DNA of 64,000 nt from Ahaetulla prasina (GCF_028640845.1 NC_080539.1:196890698-196954697), one strand, 5' to 3'. Counted from the first letter of the stretch, positions 45,120-57,191 are shown. Notes: generated by a model not told the origin, from the letters alone. Translations and numbers: made by a program.

Positions 45120-47715
45120 AAATAAAGCACATCCTTATTTTCTTGTATATAAACACCAGTATCAAGGTTTTATAAATAAAACTCATAACATTACTGTTAC
45201 TGTTTTAATGTTACTGTTATAAACTTGTAACATTACTGTTCCTTCATTTCTCCATATATTATTTCCCCTGTAGAAAGCTCTCTGCTATTGAATAGTCACA
45301 CTACAATAGTAAAATACTATGTCCTCTTTCCCCAACTACATGCTCTCCTGATATTTGAGACTGTACTTCCCAAAATTTCCAATCAGCATCTCAGGACACC
45401 AAGTTAAGAAGGCTTTTTTTTAAAAAAAATTAAAAAGTGTATATTTAACATTATCTCAAGCATCCCAAGTTTTGCTCCTGAGGCATTAAGACTGTTTAGA
45501 AAGAGTAGGAGGGACACTTTGAAGCCAAATCCCTTTTATATACCTTCCAGAAATGTGTTTATCAAAACAATTGACAAGGCAACCCAGGTGTTTTATAGAC
45601 ACTAAGCTGTTTCTCCCATTATTAGTTTGCTGCCAGCAATGTTCTTTCCACCTCCCACTGCCTTTTAGATGAAGTAAACACAGAATAGATTTTTTTTTTT
45701 GTAAGATTGTTCCTTTTACTTTTGGCAGCAGTGGGAGACAAAATTGCAAAGAGCAATCTTAAAAAATAAAAGCAATTCTGTAATCTTGAAATTACCATTA
45801 TTTTGCACTCCACTGCCTCAAGGGGCAAAAAACTGTGTGAACCCCATGGTCTCTTCTTTTATGAAAGAAGTTTCGTTAGGGACATGCAATATAAAATGTC
45901 AGTCTCTCCATTCATCAAATTCAGCATTCTACTTCCATACATAGATTTCTAACCACTTCTCAGTACAGACATGTATTTGCAGGTAATTAGGAATAGATAA
46001 AATAATTGGAAAAGATATATTTCATTTTGAATCTTTTAATGAAATTTGCAGATGTAACAACAAACTGCTCAATGAAAACATATTGGGAAGGGCAGGAAAC
46101 TGCCAAAAGTCTAGTGGCAGAGATATTGTACAGTAATAAAAGGAAATGAAATATCAAGCAATGTATCACTATAATCTGGACACTGTGATTTCTTTTTCTT
46201 TTTTTATAAAAAAAGTTTCATTTTTACATTATGAATGAATGACACTGTGATTTCTTGACAGCATAAGATTTTGTTTTGTTTTTAGGAGAGTAACAAAATC
46301 TATTTACTTTTGCCATAAGAGATTAATAGGTAATTTCTAAGAAGCTGCCATCTTTATTTGTGCTATATTATGTTCAATGTGCAACATCCCCCAATAGTTA
46401 GTAACAAAGTTCCACAAAATTTAAGTTTCCAGAAAATGTATGCCAAAATGGAACACAATTGCTAAACACATTGAAAAAGTCTGCCTCTGCTAACAATGGA
46501 AGGAGGATTACAATTCAACTTAATAGGATTTAGATGCCAATGGTGAATCATTTTCAACATAGATTTCAATCGCATAATGGATAGTTTTAATAGGCTTTGT
46601 TCCACATCCTATTTCATTGAGAGTTGATGAAAGAAACATCTAGATCTGTTTCCCATGTTAATCTTTGGCCAGGTGATTCTCTGTAATCATTGCAGCTTTT
46701 GTAAAATATGAGAGTTGTAGCTTAAAAACAAATATTCATATTTAGTAACAAATCATATAGTTTACTATTTTACAAATTCAAGAAGCTAAGGTAATGTATT
46801 TGCAATGTATTCATCCATGTGAAGTGAGATCTGAATTGTAATACTTCTGTTTTGTTACATACATTCTCTCCACCTTCTTAACTGACCATATTTCATCTCA
46901 GAAAATAACTTCAAATGATCCAGAGAAATTGGAGAAATAGATTATGCAAAAACACGCACTCAACATTTTCAGATTTGAGATAGGGGCTAAACATGAATTT
47001 GTCATACAGAGTGTCATCACAATGAATAATATGGCAAATCACTGGAAGTGCTAAATGGGAATTTCCACTGGAAACCAAGAAACAATACATTCAGTCTGTG
47101 TCAGACCTCCCTCAGTTTGAACCTCTAAATAGAAACTATCCTTAATGCCATTTATTGAGAAAAGTATAGTTTACTGGAAGTCAAGTGAATTACAGTAATG
47201 CATAGCCAGAACTGAGAATCACACACAAAATCTCCCAGCCTAACTTTTCCCTCCCTTAGTTACCTCCCATTACTGGACCCCATGTCCAATCAAATCCAAA
47301 CAAGATGTTTTCAGAATGGTCAATTCGGGCGTAGGTGCAGTAAGCAGCTGCATTCCATTCCCAGCTGGCTGTCCTTGAAGTCCGTCTTAGAGAGATACAG
47401 TGAACTTTTGTTTCCCTCACAGCATCCCCCCTCCCATCCAGCCACCCTCCTTGAGTTCATGGCAACTGATACTGAATGATTGCAAAGAGCAAGCATGAGG
47501 TGGCCGCTGACAGTCTGATTATAAGCATTATATTATGAATATGACTTCACCAGATATAGCTGAAAAGCTAGAATTTCCAAGATATCCCTCATCCATTTCC
47601 TTTTTTTTTAAGTTCAGAGAATAGAGTTCTTTTCATATATATTTTTCTAGAAGAGATTGCCAAGCTCTGACCTGAATTGCAAGCACTGGAAAAGAGTGCC
47701 ACAACACCTATGTTA
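45120..47715. other. Non-coding DNA
   Basis: A short stretch near 45350-45400 (CTGTACTTCCCAAAATTTCCAATCAGCATC) resembles part of the 40370 MITE family. Nothing else was recognised. Confidence 0.45.
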
Positions 47716-47719
47716 AGAG

Positions 47720-48741
47720 GTGAAGCTGTTGAAGTGCTGTCCCGGTGCGTGGAAGCCGTACGGGTCTGGATGGGGAGAAACAGGCTCAAGCTTAATCCCT
47801 CCAAGACGGAGTGGCTGTGGATGCCGGCACCCCGATTCAGTCAGCTGCAGCCGCGGCTGACTGTTGGAGGCGAGTTATTGGCCCCAAAGGATAGGGTGCG
47901 CAACTTAGGTGTCCTCCTGGATGAACGGCTGTCGTTTGAAGATCATTTGACGGCCGTCTCCAGGGGGGCCTTCCACCAGGTTCGCCTGGTTCGGCAGTTG
48001 CGCCCCTTCCTTGATCGGGATGCCTTGTGCACGGTCACTCATGCGCTCGTTACCTCTCGCCTGGATTATTGTAATGCTCTCTACATGGGGCTCCCCTTGA
48101 AGTGCACTCGGAGGCTTCAGTTAGTCCAGAATGCAGCTGCGCGGGTGATAGAGGGAGCTCCGCGTAGCTCCCATATAACACCGCTCCTGCGCAGACTGCA
48201 CTGGCTGCCTGTGGCCTTTTGAGTGCGCTTTAAGGTGCTGGTTACGACCTTTAAAGCGCTCCATGGCTTAGGGCCTGGGTACTTACGGGACCGCCTGCTG
48301 TTACCACATGCCTCCCACCGACCCGTACGCTCTCACAGAGAGGGACTTCTCAGGGTGCCGTCCGCCAAGCAATGTCGGCTGGCGGCCCCCAGGGGAAGGT
48401 CCTTCTCTGTGGGGGCTCCCACACTCTGGAACGAACTTCCCCCGGGTTTACGCCAAATACCTGACCTTCGGACATTCCGTCGCGAACTGAAGACGCATCT
48501 TTTTATTTGCGCGGGGCTGTCTTAAATTGAATTTTATCAAATTTTAAAATTTTTATTAACTAATTTTAAATGGGGTTTTAGCTCACTGTATATTTTAATT
48601 TTCAGGCCAATTTTAAAATAAGTTTTTTAATTGCATTTTAAATTATATATTGTACTGTCTGTTTTATTTTTGCCTGTACACCGCCCTGAGTCCTTCGGGA
48701 GAAGGGCGGTATAGAAATCAAATAAATAAATAAATAAATAA
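47720..48741 (+). pseudogene. L2-type LINE ORF2 C-terminus and 3' UTR
   Basis: The element is truncated within the RT, just after the YADD region. It encodes EAVRVWMGRNRLKLNPSKTEWLW, NLGVLLDERLSFEDHL, FLDRDALCTVTHALVTSRLDYCN and LHWLPVAF. A TGA at 48220-48222 then replaces the expected Arg codon. The frame continues unbroken to 48525 with VRFKVLVTTFKALHGLG, APTLWNELPPGLRQIP and LKTHLFICAGLS. The 3' UTR and hairpin (CCGCCCTGAGTCCTTCGGGAGAAGGGCGG near 48682-48710) and an (AAAT)n tail follow. Apart from the single stop it is very well kept. Confidence 0.9.
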
Positions 48742-48749
48742 GAACATCA

Positions 48750-49150
48750 TCTTGATAGAAGTAAGATATAACTCACACAAGGATAGTTATACCAATCTTT
48801 CAACAGATTACAGTTTCCACGACGCACTGGCATGAAGTTTTGAAAGAAGTATCCCAAAGTTTTTAGAGAATCAAAAATCTAGGATATAAGCCCCCAAATT
48901 GCTGAAGGTTATTCTGCATATCTCACGGAATTGTTCAACAAAGATGTTCTGATTTCAATGTAGCATGGAACTTGGGAAATATTAAAAAATTTGAATTTGG
49001 AATGATATAATATATCAGTTGCAATAGAATGTTACAACTTTCAGCTCCTCTCCCCATTTACAAATGCATTCTGATGTGTACTAAGGGACTTTAGTCAAAA
49101 TGAGAAAAAGTGGCAACCCTGTCTTATGTCTTCTCCTGACTCCAAATATA
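48750..49150. other. Non-coding DNA
   Basis: Nothing recognised. Confidence 0.45.
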
Positions 49151-49154
49151 TATA

Positions 49155-49288
49155 CCGTGTTTCTCTGAAAACAAGACCTGTCTTATATTTTTTTGAACCC
49201 TGAAATAAGCACTTGGCTTTATTGCCATGCGCTCAAAAGCCCGATAGGGCTTATTATCAAGGGATGTCTTATTTTGGGGGAAATAGGG
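49155..49288. mobile_element. Mariner-like MITE (134 bp)
   Basis: CCGTGTTTCTCTGAAAACAAGA at the left mirrors TCTTATTTTGGGGGAAATAGGG at the right. TA dinucleotides flank both (49153-49154, 49289-49290), as in Tc1/mariner insertion. There is no coding sequence. Confidence 0.8.
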
Positions 49289-49299
49289 TATACTGAATT

Positions 49300-49685
49300 G
49301 GAAGACTGCTTTATGCAGGGAGAAGGGAGGGAAGGAATGCTATCTAAAAACAAGCCAAAATGTATTGATAGTTTTTCCATAATGTATTTCATATAAAATA
49401 GTAAGTAAGGTCAGTCCCATCGATATTGTTTTTAAATATCTACAGTAAATAAAGCAGCAGCAAGTTTAGAAGTGCTGCAATGCTAACTATTTAATATCTA
49501 CCTATATGCATAAAACAGTCTCAGTCAATACAAATAAGCTAATTCTGCAGACAAGAAGGGAGAGGGAGGTATATTCAAAGCAGATATCAGACTAAGAGTT
49601 ATCAGACTGCCTTTGAATGATTAGGATGTATTATTTCTGATTGTTTTGGGGAAAATTAGTAATTGATGAGAGTTGTAGGAGTATA
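49300..49685. other. Non-coding DNA
   Basis: Nothing recognised. Confidence 0.45.
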
Positions 49686-49689
49686 ATTG

Positions 49690-49862
49690 AGTTAGGAGGA
49701 AAATTTTTTAGCATATATTTGTTTTATTTTTAACTATACCTTGTGTTTGTTTCGGGAAGTCGGGTGGGGGGGGAGCTTTGTGAAGGGAGAAGGGAAAGGG
49801 GGGATGGGGGAAAAAAGTTTGTAAAACTTTTTCAATAAAAAAAAAGAAGGGAGAGGGAGGGA
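49690..49862 (+). mobile_element. Possible L1-type 3' UTR: G-rich tract plus A-tail
   Basis: A G-run region (49763-49815) is followed by GTTTGTAAAACTTTTTCAATAAAAAAAAAG, which has an AATAAA-like signal and an A-tail. A polypurine, G-rich 3' UTR before the tail is a usual L1 trait. No ORF2 sequence remains, so the name is tentative. Confidence 0.4.
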
Positions 49863-49864
49863 GA

Positions 49865-50920
49865 GGGAGACAGAGACTTACTTTTATTTAATTATGCAGC
49901 TGGGCAATATAAGCTCATGCAATTTAGATTCACTTTAAATTTAGATAAAATCACCACTTGTAGGTATCCCATGACTTTGTAGGTAATACATCATTACATA
50001 AAGGTTTCATATAATATATTAAAATGTTTCAGAATCTTCTGAAGAAACCAGCAAAAAAAAATCTATCCATTTCAGATATGCCATGTTAAAAAAGAGATTA
50101 ATAATGTTCAAAATGTCTTGATCTGGGTTAATAAAAGCTGTTTGATTTAAATTAGAAAGGGATATCAAGTCAGCCTAATCAAGAAATGAATGAAATGCTC
50201 TAAAAGCTGGATTAGGAAAAATATATAACATAAAATACAACAATTAAGATACCTCAAGAATCTCCCAGTTTTAATTTGAAAGTTGAACATTTCCTTGTTT
50301 TTTCTTAAGAAAAGACGATGCATGAACCTCTAATTACCAAATTTATAAGATGAATCAGAGACCTGAATTTGGCCTATTATAAATGGCCCTGATATTCTAC
50401 TCATTTATGAACCACCTCTGCCTTTTGCTCTCTACTAATTTCTGACAAAAAACAATAAAATCTATTTTCTTTATTGAAGCAAGCACATTTTTATGTCTTT
50501 AACAAGGAAAATTCTCTACCCTTTAAAGGCAGGAACACAATCCTGAATATAGTTCTTAGGCTAAAAGAAAATGACAATCTTCTTTTCAATCTTCTTCACC
50601 AGGGATTGCTGATCTTTAAAAAAAAAACTGTTGGAAACATGTAAAAAAGAGCTTAGAGAATTATGTTTAAGATCTAAATTGTTTTTGTCCGAAAGTGAGC
50701 TACTTTTAAAATATACGCATCACAACCATCAAAAAATTTCATTCTAAGTCTTCAAAACATTCAACAGTTAAAGCTGTTTAAACGATCAGATAAACAAAAT
50801 GCTTGGAGACTACTTGGGCAACTTTATTCAATATCACAAATGAGTATCAATTTCTCTGAGGAGAAAAGCCTACAATCTTTTACTATAGCCTTATTTATCT
50901 CATTTTGTACACAATTATTT
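49865..50920. other. AT-rich non-coding DNA
   Basis: Nothing recognised. Confidence 0.5.
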
Positions 50921-51287
50921 ATATATAGTGGTGCTTAAAAGTTTACTAGCCCTTCTGAATTTTCAGTATTTCTGAATAAATATGACTTAAAACATGATTT
51001 GTTCTGCGCACAAGTCCTAAAACTAAATAAAAAGAGCCTAATAAAACAAAAGAGTCAAAAACATTATAATTGTTCATATATGTATATGTGTGTGTGTGTG
51101 TGTGTAGGAAAATTATCCCAAGCTACAAATTTGTGTGTTGCAACAGCATGTGAACCTCTAAGATTAGTTCATTTCAAGGGAAAACTAGAGTTAGGTGCTC
51201 AATCAATGGATTATTGTGAGAGTTATATCTTATTTAAGAAAGACAATGGTAGGTATTTACTATCTAAGTCTGATCTCCACAACATAG

Positions 51288-51545
51288 GCAGTCTGTCATG
51301 GCTCCATCAAAGAAGATTTCTAAGAATCTCCAAAAATAGATGCTGATACTAACCCAGTTAGATAAATTTACAAAACCATTTTCAAAGTGTTTCGATTCCA
51401 CCAGTCCCTTTTCAGGCAAATGAAGGTAATTCAGCACTATTTGTATGCTCCCTAGTGGATAACCAACAAAGATCATATTCAGAGCAAGGGAGGTCTCAAA
51501 GAACCCCAAGGTAATCTAAGGATCTAAAGGTGTCTCTTGCACTAG
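51288..51545 (+). pseudogene. Tc1-outer transposase, N-terminal part
   Basis: It starts near ATGGCTCCATCAAAGAAG (MAPSKKISKNLQK). It is the paired DNA-binding domain of a Tc1-type transposase, which binds the TIRs. Degenerate sequence follows, including CCAACAAAGATCATATTCAGAGCAAGG and AACCCCAAGGTAATC, and then the inner Tc1 insertion. Several stops and frameshifts are present. The catalytic half lies at 58916-59622. Confidence 0.7.
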
Positions 51546-51715
51546 TACAGTCATGGCTGAAATTGTTGGCACCCCAGAAATTTTTCCAGAAAATCAAGTA
51601 TTTCTCACAGAAAAGTATTGCAGTAACACATGTTTTGCTATAGACATGTTTATTCTCTTTGTGTGTATTGGAACAAAACAAAAAAAGGCAGGAAAAAAAG
51701 CAAATTGGACATAAT

Positions 51716-52100
51716 TGGATTGGCCTTGGCTCTGCGCATGCGCGAGAATGGTAGCGGCTTAGAGGAGCCCGAAACGGCGGTGGCGGCTTTCCCTGAAATG
51801 GAGGCTTCGGGCTGACTCACCAGGCTTCTCCGGTCCCTCGGCGTGTGGTTCGATCTGTCTGGCTGCCGCTGGAGAGGTTTGTGGCCTCTCGGTTAGGCGA
51901 CAGCCGAGAACGGGCCGAGGGACGGAGGGACGGAGTGGCGGTCCGGAAGGGGGCGGCCATCTTGGAGGAAGCGAAGCGAAGACGCGATGGAGGCGAGGGA
52001 GGCGAGGGAGGCCTGCTGTTCGTTGCGGGCTTCGGCCTCGGCCTCGGCTCTGGCCCTGCCTTGTCCAGCGGAGGGGAGCGGAGCGGCCCTGCCTCGTTTT
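51716..52100 (+). promoter_or_regulatory. LINE 5' region with NRF1-like and YY1-like sites
   Basis: TGCGCATGCGC at 51733-51743 fits the NRF-1 consensus. GCCATCTTGG at 51956-51965 fits YY1. The region is CpG-rich and has no TATA box, as expected of an internal LINE promoter. The factor binding is inferred from the motifs alone. Confidence 0.5.
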
Positions 52101-52110
52101 GCGGAGCCCT

Positions 52111-52425
52111 GCCCAGCGGAGCGGAGCCCTGCCCAGCGGAGCTCGGCCCAGCGGCCCAGCGGCGAGCCCTGCCCAGCGGAGCCCTGCCCAGCGGCCCAGC
52201 GGCGAGCCCTGCCCAGCGGAGCCCTGCCCAGCAGCCCAGCGGCGAGCCCTGCCCAGCGGAGCTCTGCCCAGCGGCCCAGCGAGCCCTGCCCAGCGGAGCC
52301 CTGCCCAGCGCCCAGCGGCGAGCCCTGCCCAGCGGAGCCCTGCCCAGCGGCCCAGCGGCGAGCCCTGCCCAGCGGAGCCCTGCCCAGCGGCCCAGCGGCG
52401 AGCCCTGCCCAGCGGAGCCCTTTCC
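52111..52425 (+). repeat. 40-bp GC-rich tandem repeat in LINE 5' UTR
   Basis: GCGGCCCAGCGGCGAGCCCT starts near 52151, 52191, 52231 (one change) and 52271, then with small deletions to 52347 and 52387. There are about seven or eight units. Each also contains GCCCAGCGGAGCCCTGCCCA. Long ORFs occur in several frames because stops are absent from the unit. Confidence 0.92.
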
Positions 52426-52429
52426 AGCG

Positions 52430-53490
52430 CGACCCAGCGATCTTGGCCAAATTCCAGCGGCGTGAGATCGTCGGTGATCCCGGCCTGGCTCCGATGGCTT
52501 CGGGGTGTGGATTCGGCCTGGTTTCAGCTGGCGCGAATCCCGGCCCGTTTTTGCCTGTCGGTGGGCTTGCCAGCGCCTTCGGCGCCAGTTCCATCGGCGC
52601 CAGTTCCATCGGCGCTGGTTGCGCCCGGCGAGGCTAGGTGGACCGCGAGGTGCCTGTCCAACGGCGCCCTGTATTTGGCAGCCCCACCGAGGATGGGTGT
52701 GGTAACGCCCCGGTGGGAGAGGAGGCCGGAACCGTGGCTGAGGTTTGTCCCCTCTTGTGGCCTGTTTGTCATCGAATGGCCCCTGGTGGCCTGGCTTGCT
52801 CCATCGTATTTTCCTTTGTGGCCTTATGGCCTGGCTTGCTCCATTTTATTTCCGCCCCCCCCCATCCCGGACCATGGGTCATCTAAACTGGGCGGTCATG
52901 CATGTCCATCTGCGGGATGGAGTGGATTGGACTGGATTGGACTAGCTTGGACTGGTCTAGGGACTTGGGCAGACCGCTAGTCATGTCTACCTGATTAAGA
53001 TCTATTGTAGAACTGCTTTCCATAGGCGCGCTATGGAGACTGTCGGCCTGTCTGTTCCTGTTTTGTCATCGCTATCCGGTTCCTGCTCCATTTGTCCTTT
53101 GACCAACTGGACTCCCGCTGGAAGACTCACCATTTCTATTACTTTGGGATTTTACCACCTTAGCATCCCTCGCCGATTCGCACTTTCCTATGCGCTACAC
53201 TGCACGTGAACTCTTGCGCCTCGCAGGAATGGCCCATATCGCTACCAAGGGCCGGCCTCAATGACGGGTCTTGGGACCCACAGAGGTGGCATGCGAGAAG
53301 AAAGAGCCTTTGGGGGTTTTTAGATAGGGCATTTTTAAGGGGTGGGAGGGTAGGGCGGGTGATGGGGTAGCCCGTCGGGAGGAAACCAGTTCCAGCGCAT
53401 GCTCGTGGCGATTATCAAATGGGTTCGGAGGTTATGGGGGAGGTGTTCCTTTGTGTGAGGTGAGTCTATTGGCACAGTAAGTGGGAGGGG
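52430..53490 (+). other. Rest of LINE 5' UTR, no defended ORF1
   Basis: GC-rich sequence with a (TTCCATCGGCGCCAG) duplication near 52588-52615 and CCTGGCTTGCTCCAT twice near 52790 and 52832. I saw no coiled-coil or zinc-finger ORF1. Confidence 0.5.
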
Positions 53491-53495
53491 CAGAT

Positions 53496-56345
53496 ATGGC
53501 GGAAGGGGATCGTATCGACATAGGGGTCACGCGTTCGATGTATGCAGGCGATCGCGTGCCCGATCTAACTTTACCCGTTCCCGGATGGTCAGGACCCTCA
53601 GAGCCTGGGCCTTCGTCTGATGTTATGCAACGCACGGTCCGTGGCCAATAAGGCCCCTAATACATGATCTAATTCAGGGGGTGCCGCGGATATTATAGGC
53701 GCACGGAGACCTGGTTGGGCAATGAAGGGGTGTGCCCTGGTTGAGATGTGCCCACCGGGTTTCCGTGCATTCCATCAGCCGAGGGCCCAGGGTAGGGGTG
53801 GAGGTGGCGGTTGTGATTAAAGAGAGTCTAGAGCCGAGGGAGACCACTGTACCTCAGATAGCCGGGTGTGAATCCTCTTGTGAGGTGGGGTCATAGATGT
53901 CAGATGGGCTTGCTGGTCGCACCTGGCTCCTTGCTGCGTGACAGCTGCCCTGCCCGAGCTCCTAGAGGTGCTTGCCGGGTGGCGGTGGAGACCCCAGACT
54001 TTTAGTCATGGGGGACTTTAACCTGCCATCTGCCGGCTCGTCATCGACGGTAGCTCGGGAGTTCTTGGCTTCCATGACGGCCTTGGACCTGACTCAAGTA
54101 GTGGATGGCCCCACTCACATCGGGGGTGGCACACTGGACCTGATTTTTGTCTCTGGTCAGTGGTTGGGAGGTCTGGACTTAAAGGAAATAGTCATTGAAC
54201 CTTTGTCATGGTCAGATCACTCTCCTTCGCCTCGACTTTCTGCCCGCTACCCAACACCGCAGGGAGACGGAACCATTACGTTGGTACCGCCCCAGGCGCC
54301 TGATGGACCCAGAGAGGTTCCGGACGGAGCTTGGGCCATTTCCTGAGGGTCTGGCTCACGGCACGGCAGAGGAACTGGCTGCAGCCTGGGAACGGGCTGC
54401 GGCCGGGGCTTTAGACCGTGTCAGGCCTTTGCCTCTGACCCGCGCAGATCCCAACCGGCCCTTGGTTCTCCGAGGAGCTGAGGGGATGAAACGCCGGAGA
54501 AGACGCCTAGAGAGTTCCTGGAGGTCCAGCCGCTCAGAGGTTGATCGGACACTAGTTAGATCCTATACTAGACCTACCTAGTGGCACTGAGGGAAGCGAG
54601 GCGCTGCTACGCCTCCCTCATTGCGCCGGCAGATAACCGCCCAGCTGCCCTGTTTGGTGACCCGCTCCTCCTTCACCAGGGGAGCGGGATGACCCGCTGC
54701 AGGACGTGCTGAGGAGTTTAACGGTTATCTATACGATAAAATCGCTCAGCTGAAGGACGGTCTGGACCAAGATTGCAGCGATTCGGACGGGACGCCTGAG
54801 GCGGTCTTGGTGATGTTGTGTGGGATGAGTTTGACCCTGTGACTCCGAGGACATGGACAGGTTGCTGGGTAGATTGAATGCCACCACATGTTTATTGGAC
54901 CTGCCCTCCTGGCTGGTGCTGGCCACTCAGGAGGTGACACGAGGCTGGCTCCAGGGATTACGAGTGCTTCTTTGTTGGAGGGAGTCTTCCGCCGCCTTGA
55001 AAGAGGCGGTGGTGAGGCCCTCCTCAAGAAGCCTTCCTGGACCCGCTGTTTTAGGTAATTATCGTCCAGTCTCCAACCCGCTCGCGCGAAGGTTGTAGAG
55101 AGTATGGTGGCATATCAGTTTCCCCTTCACCTGGAGGAAACTGTCTATCTGGACCTGCTCCAGTCCGGCTTCCGCCCGGTTACAGCACTGAGACGGCTTT
55201 GGTCGCGTTGGTGGATGATCTCTGGAGGCCAGGGATAGGGGTTATTCCTCTGCCCTGGTCCTATTAGACCTCTCAGCGGCTTTTGATACCATCGACCACG
55301 GTATCCTGCTGCGCGGTTGGGGGATTGGGAGTGGAGGCACCGTTTATCGGTGGTTCTCCTCCTATCTCTCCGACCGGTCGCAGACGGTGTTGACGGGGCA
55401 GAGGTCGACCCGCGGCGCCTCACTTGTGGGGTGCCGCAGGGCCGATTCTCTCGCCTTCTGTTCAACATCTATATGAAGCCGCTGGGTGAGATCATCAGTG
55501 GCTTCGTGTGAGGTACCAGCTGTACGCTGATGACACCCAGCTGTACTTTTCCACACCGGGCCACCCCAATGAAGCCATCAAGTGCTGTCCCGTGTCTGGA
55601 AGCCGACGGGTCTGGATGGGGAGGAACAGGCTCAAGCTCAATCCTCCAAGACGGAGTGGCTGTGGATGCCGGCATCCCGGTACAGTCAGCTGAGTCCGCG
55701 CTGACTGTCGGGAGCGAGTCATTGGCCCCGGCGGAGAGGGTGCGCAATTTGGGCGTTCTCCTGGATGAACGGCTGTCTTTTGAAGACCATTTGACGGCCG
55801 CTCCAGGAGAGCTTTCCACCAGGTCCGCCTGGTGCGCCAATTGCGCCTTTCTAGACCGGGATGCCTTGTGCACAGTCACTCACGCCCTTGTGACGCCTCG
55901 CCTGGACTACTGCAATGCTCTACATGGGGCTCCCTTGAGGGGCATCCGGAGGCTACAGTTAGTCCAGAATGCAGCTGCGCTGGTGATTGAGGGAGCCCTC
56001 GTGGCTCCCGAGTGACACCTATCCTGCGCCGGCTGCACTGGCTACCTGTGGCCTTCCGGTGCGCTTCAAGGTGTTGGTGAATGTCTTTAAAGCGCCCATG
56101 GCATAGGGCCGGATACTTACGGGACCGCCTGCTGCTACCGAATACCTCTCACCGACCCGTGCGCCTCACAGAGAGGGGCTCTCAGGGTGCCGTCGGCGCG
56201 ACAGTGTCGCTGGCGACGCCCAGGAAGGGCCTTCTCTGTGGGGGCTCCCGCCCTCTGGAACGAACTCCCCCCAGGACTTCGTCAACTTCCGGACCTCCGA
56301 ACCTTTCGCCGCGAGCTTAAAACCTACTTATTCATCTGCGCTGGA
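53496..56345 (+). pseudogene. L2-type LINE ORF2 (endonuclease + RT), multiply frameshifted
   Basis: The likely start is ATG at 53496. The APE-type endonuclease includes LMLCNARSVANK near 53620, LLVMGDFNLPSAG near 54000-54040, and LSWSDHSP near 54200. A linker follows. The RT includes NYRPVSN near 55055, motif A DLSAAFDTIDHG near 55268, the GVPQG box near 55430, and YADD at 55522-55533. The C-terminal domain carries LDYCNAL near 55900 and LWNELPPGL near 56260. The normal product nicks DNA and copies LINE RNA at the nick. This copy has more than a dozen single-base losses, mostly in doubled bases, so only short frames remain (124, 128, 161 residues). The other L2 copies in the window are mostly open, so sequencing or polishing error is possible. 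Confidence 0.85.
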
Positions 56346-56469
56346 CTGGGTTAGTGTTTTAATGGGTTTTAATGGGTTTTTAGCTCTAAATTTTAATCCT
56401 GGCCAATTTTAATAAGTTTTTTAATTGTATTTTAATTTGTATTTATTGTATTGTATTTTTACCTGGCTG

Positions 56470-56541
56470 TGAACCGCCCTGAGTCCTTCGGGAGAAGGGC
56501 GGTATACAAATTTAAATAATAAATAAATAAAAAATAAATAA
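56470..56541 (+). other. LINE 3' hairpin and AT-rich tail
   Basis: AACCGCCCTGAGTCC and TTCGGGAGAAGGGCGG form a stem. TATACAAATTTAAATAAT and AAATA repeats follow. The same hairpin occurs at the ends of the other L2 copies and in the SINE tails, so it is the likely RT recognition site. Confidence 0.7.
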
Positions 56542-56782
56542 ATAATGTCACACAAAACTCCAAAAATGGGCTGGACAAAATTATTGGCACCCTTAACTTA
56601 ATATTTGGTTGCACACCCTTTGGAAAAAAATAATTGAAATCAGTCGCTTCCTATAACCATCAATAAGCTTCTTACACCTCTCACCCAGAATTTTGGAACA
56701 CTCTTCCTTTGCAAATTGCTCCAGGTCTCTCTTATTGGAAGGGTGCCTTTTCCCAACAGCAATTTTAAGATCTCTCCACAGG

Positions 56783-57191
56783 TCATTTCATTCATTCATT
56801 TATTTGATTTTTATACCGCCCTTCTCCCGAAGGACTCAGGGCGGTGTACAGGCAAATAAAAACAGACAAGACAGTATTATATAAAATGCAAGATTAAAAA
56901 ACTTATTATAATTTGCCTAAAAATTTAAAAAATATAGAAACTAAAACCCCATTTAAAATTAATAATAAAAACTATAAAATCCATAAAATTTAAGCCAGCC
57001 CGCGCGAATAAAAAGGTGTGTCTTCAGTTCGCGGCAAAAGGTCCGAAGGTCAGGTATTTGGCGCAGACCCGGGGGAAGTTCGTTCCAGAGTGTGGGAGCC
57101 CCCACAGAGAAGGACCTTCCCCTGGGGGCCGCCAGCCGACACTGCTTGGCGGACGGCACTCTGAGAAGTCCCTCTCTGTGAGAGCGTACGG
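56783..57191 (-). mobile_element. L2-type LINE 3' fragment in Tc1-inner
   Basis: Minus strand: the last ~60 codons (REGLLRVPSAKQCRLAAPRG is the family segment; here from PSAKQC, then APTLWNELPPGLRQIP), the 3' UTR, the hairpin near 56815-56845 and an ATGAATGA tail. It sits between CCACAGG and TGTTCAATGGG of the transposase gene. Confidence 0.88.

Larger units (their letters stand above)
51716..56541 (+). mobile_element. Near full-length L2-type LINE (~4.8 kb)
   Basis: It comprises a GC-rich 5' UTR of ~1.8 kb, an ORF2 with endonuclease and RT (53496-56345), a 3' UTR with the hairpin at 56470-56510, and an AAATAAAT tail. It is flanked by ATAAT (51711-51715, 56542-56546), which matches the uninterrupted Tc1 sequence ATAATGTCAC in the opposite TIR near 58745. 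It is the only copy in the window with a 5' end. No convincing separate ORF1 was found. Confidence 0.85.

Noticed and set aside
51845..52980. Overlapping ORFs of 206-293 residues, plus a 238-residue minus-strand ORF
   Set aside because: They come from a stop-free 40-bp GC-rich tandem repeat in the LINE 5' UTR. Several frames are open at once, and the proteins are Ala/Pro/Ser/Gly repeats without a domain.
51716..53000. CpG-island promoter of a host gene
   Set aside because: The GC-rich block is bounded by the Tc1 insertion site and leads directly into the LINE endonuclease ORF, so it is the LINE's own 5' UTR.
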